64,000 bases of DNA from Paguma larvata (Eukaryota; Chordata; Mammalia; Carnivora; Viverridae). This document shows positions 62,950 through 64,000 of this stretch, in pieces. The DNA lies in the NCBI GenBank assembly GCA_030068075.1, contig CM057826.1, positions 37,250,211-37,314,210 on the forward strand, in the 5' to 3' direction. Position numbers and translations under genes: made by a program. How positions within the stretch are numbered: the first letter of the stretch is position 1; each line of letters starts with the position of its first letter. The notes beneath the pieces were generated by a model. That model was not told the DNA's origin, ran no database searches, and saw only the letters and a list, made by a program, of their open reading frames with translations.

Positions 62950-63045
62950 CTGCATACTTAAAACTTTGGACAAGTCACTTTGCCTCTTTAAACGGCAGTG
63001 TCCTCATTATAAAATGAGAAGACTGGGTTGGAGTTCAGCAGCAAT
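62950..63045 (-). mobile_element. MIR in the 3' UTR
   Basis: TGGACAAGTCACTTTGCCTC, CAGTGTCCTCATTATAAAAT and GAGAAGACTGGGTTGGA match antisense MIR. Confidence 0.7.
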
Positions 63046-63664
63046 GCTTTTAGTTTTAAAAATCTATGATCTAGATTTCTTATAATTACAGACAATCCTC
63101 AAAAAACCTGACGTTGAAAACAGGCACATGCCTGCGTGCCTCTGGCCCGACTGCTCTTCTCGCCTGGCCCCTGTAAGCTGCAGAGCTCTCTGTGCTGTCT
63201 AGTAACTTATTTTTGACAAAGCAAAACAAACCAGGCAAAAAAATTAGCCATAAAATGGCAGGGGTTTATAGCCAAAGCACGGTATTCTCTAGATGTGCTA
63301 GAGCCCAATTCTTCTAACAGCTGTGTGGATTCAAATACTTTGAGTCCATAAATTTTTTAAAGAGTGGAGGAAAAACATCACTAAGTTGATAAAGGATATT
63401 TAAGAAACCATGCTACTACTGCGTACACATACATACTAGTTCTTCAGGGTGCTATACAGAGAATTCTAGCAGGTCATTCCTTTTATTTTACTCTGCCTCA
63501 CCTTTCTTACAGAAGCACTAAACTGAGGTCACGTGCCCACGGTGAGCTTGAGCGCTTTGGCCAAGCCGGCGCTTAGGCAGTCTACCCTGTCAGCACGATC
63601 TCCATGAAGTAGCTGGCTTACTACAACCTAAAAACTTAGCCACCAGTCTCTGTGCCATTTATTC

Positions 63665-63881
63665 CACTGGGGCACGGTTTCTCCGCCTTGGCCCTGATGA
63701 GGCGCTGGGTGACTCCTCCTTCAGGGAGCTTGTCCTGTGCACTGTAGGGTGTTTAGCAGCATCCCTGGCAGCTACCAGATGCCAAGAGCATCCTCTCCCC
63801 CAGGTTGTGACAATCAACAAGTATCTCCAGGTATTGTATCCACCTCCTGGAAGGCAAGATCACCCCAACCAGGAAGCACTG
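63665..63881. mobile_element. MER20-like hAT element in the 3' UTR
   Basis: GAGCTTGTCCTGTGCACTGT, AGGGTGTTTAGCAGCATCCC, ACCAGATGCCAAGAGCATCC and GGTTGTGACAATCAACAAGT follow MER20 in order at near full length. Ends resemble the terminal repeats (CACTGG... and ...AGCACTG). Confidence 0.78.
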
Positions 63882-64000
63882 CTCCAGGAGCAAGTGGCTT
63901 AAAGGCACAACAGATTTGAGGCAGGGGATCTAGTGACGAGTGTTTCTCCAGCACTTTTAAGCAAAGGCAAGTATTTCTGCAAGAAATTAAAAACCCACTG

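Larger units (their letters stand above)
61398..64000 (+). other. ITGA2: ITGA2 3' untranslated region (runs off the window)
   Basis: Follows the stop codon with no recognisable splice sites and no AATAAA. A lone ATTAAA at 63986-63991 is the only hexamer of either common type noticed. Human ITGA2 has a 3' UTR of several kilobases, so the message probably ends beyond 64000. Contains an old MIR (about 62950-63045) and a MER20-like hAT relic (63665-63881). Confidence 0.75.

Noticed and set aside
63986..63991. ATTAAA as the ITGA2 polyadenylation signal
   Set aside because: A single hexamer at the window edge with no downstream sequence visible; the human 3' UTR is longer, so it cannot be called.

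Overview
The window is mammalian, almost certainly felid, nuclear DNA. Two signals point there. A split gene with canonical GT-AG introns runs along the + strand, and about 22 copies of a carnivore tRNA-Lys-derived Can-SINE are scattered through it. Their head (GGGGCGCCTGGGTGGCTCAG-type), C/T-rich end and A-rich tail are the felid form. The species itself is inferred; no exact genome match could be tested.

The only gene recognised is ITGA2, the integrin alpha-2 (CD49b) collagen/laminin receptor subunit, read on + from position 152 to a TGA at 61395-61397. I reconstructed 28 coding exons, corresponding to human exons 3-30. Their phases join without a break and give 1,119 whole codons plus the last base of a split Trp codon. 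Together with the 62 codons that precede this point in the human protein, this is exactly the human length of 1,181. Exons 1-2 and the promoter lie left of the window. The 3' UTR fills 61398-64000 and probably continues past the right edge. Residue numbers below use the human precursor scheme.

Layout: 152-8531, propeller blades; 8704-17211, the collagen-binding I domain with its full MIDAS metal site; 19185-34557, the remaining propeller with three Ca-binding loops; 37145-58209, thigh and calf domains; 60719-61397, membrane helix and GFFKR tail; then the 3' UTR. Introns are filled with SINEs, L1 fragments and old MIR, L2 and hAT-type relics. The largest intron (24789-33545) holds what looks like a near full-length decayed antisense L1 with a SINE and a second L1 inserted in it.

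No prokaryotic feature, CRISPR array, operon or new multi-gene system is present. The most useful observations concern ITGA2 itself. There is a triplicated splice-donor motif after exon 25 that could add 12 residues in frame, and a weak exon 24 donor with a stronger-looking one 4 nt downstream and a SINE close by. Lys534 and Met828 sit at the two sites where human platelet alloantigens HPA-5 and HPA-13 vary. One N-glycosylation sequon is lost and three are gained relative to human, and an extra cysteine appears at 757.
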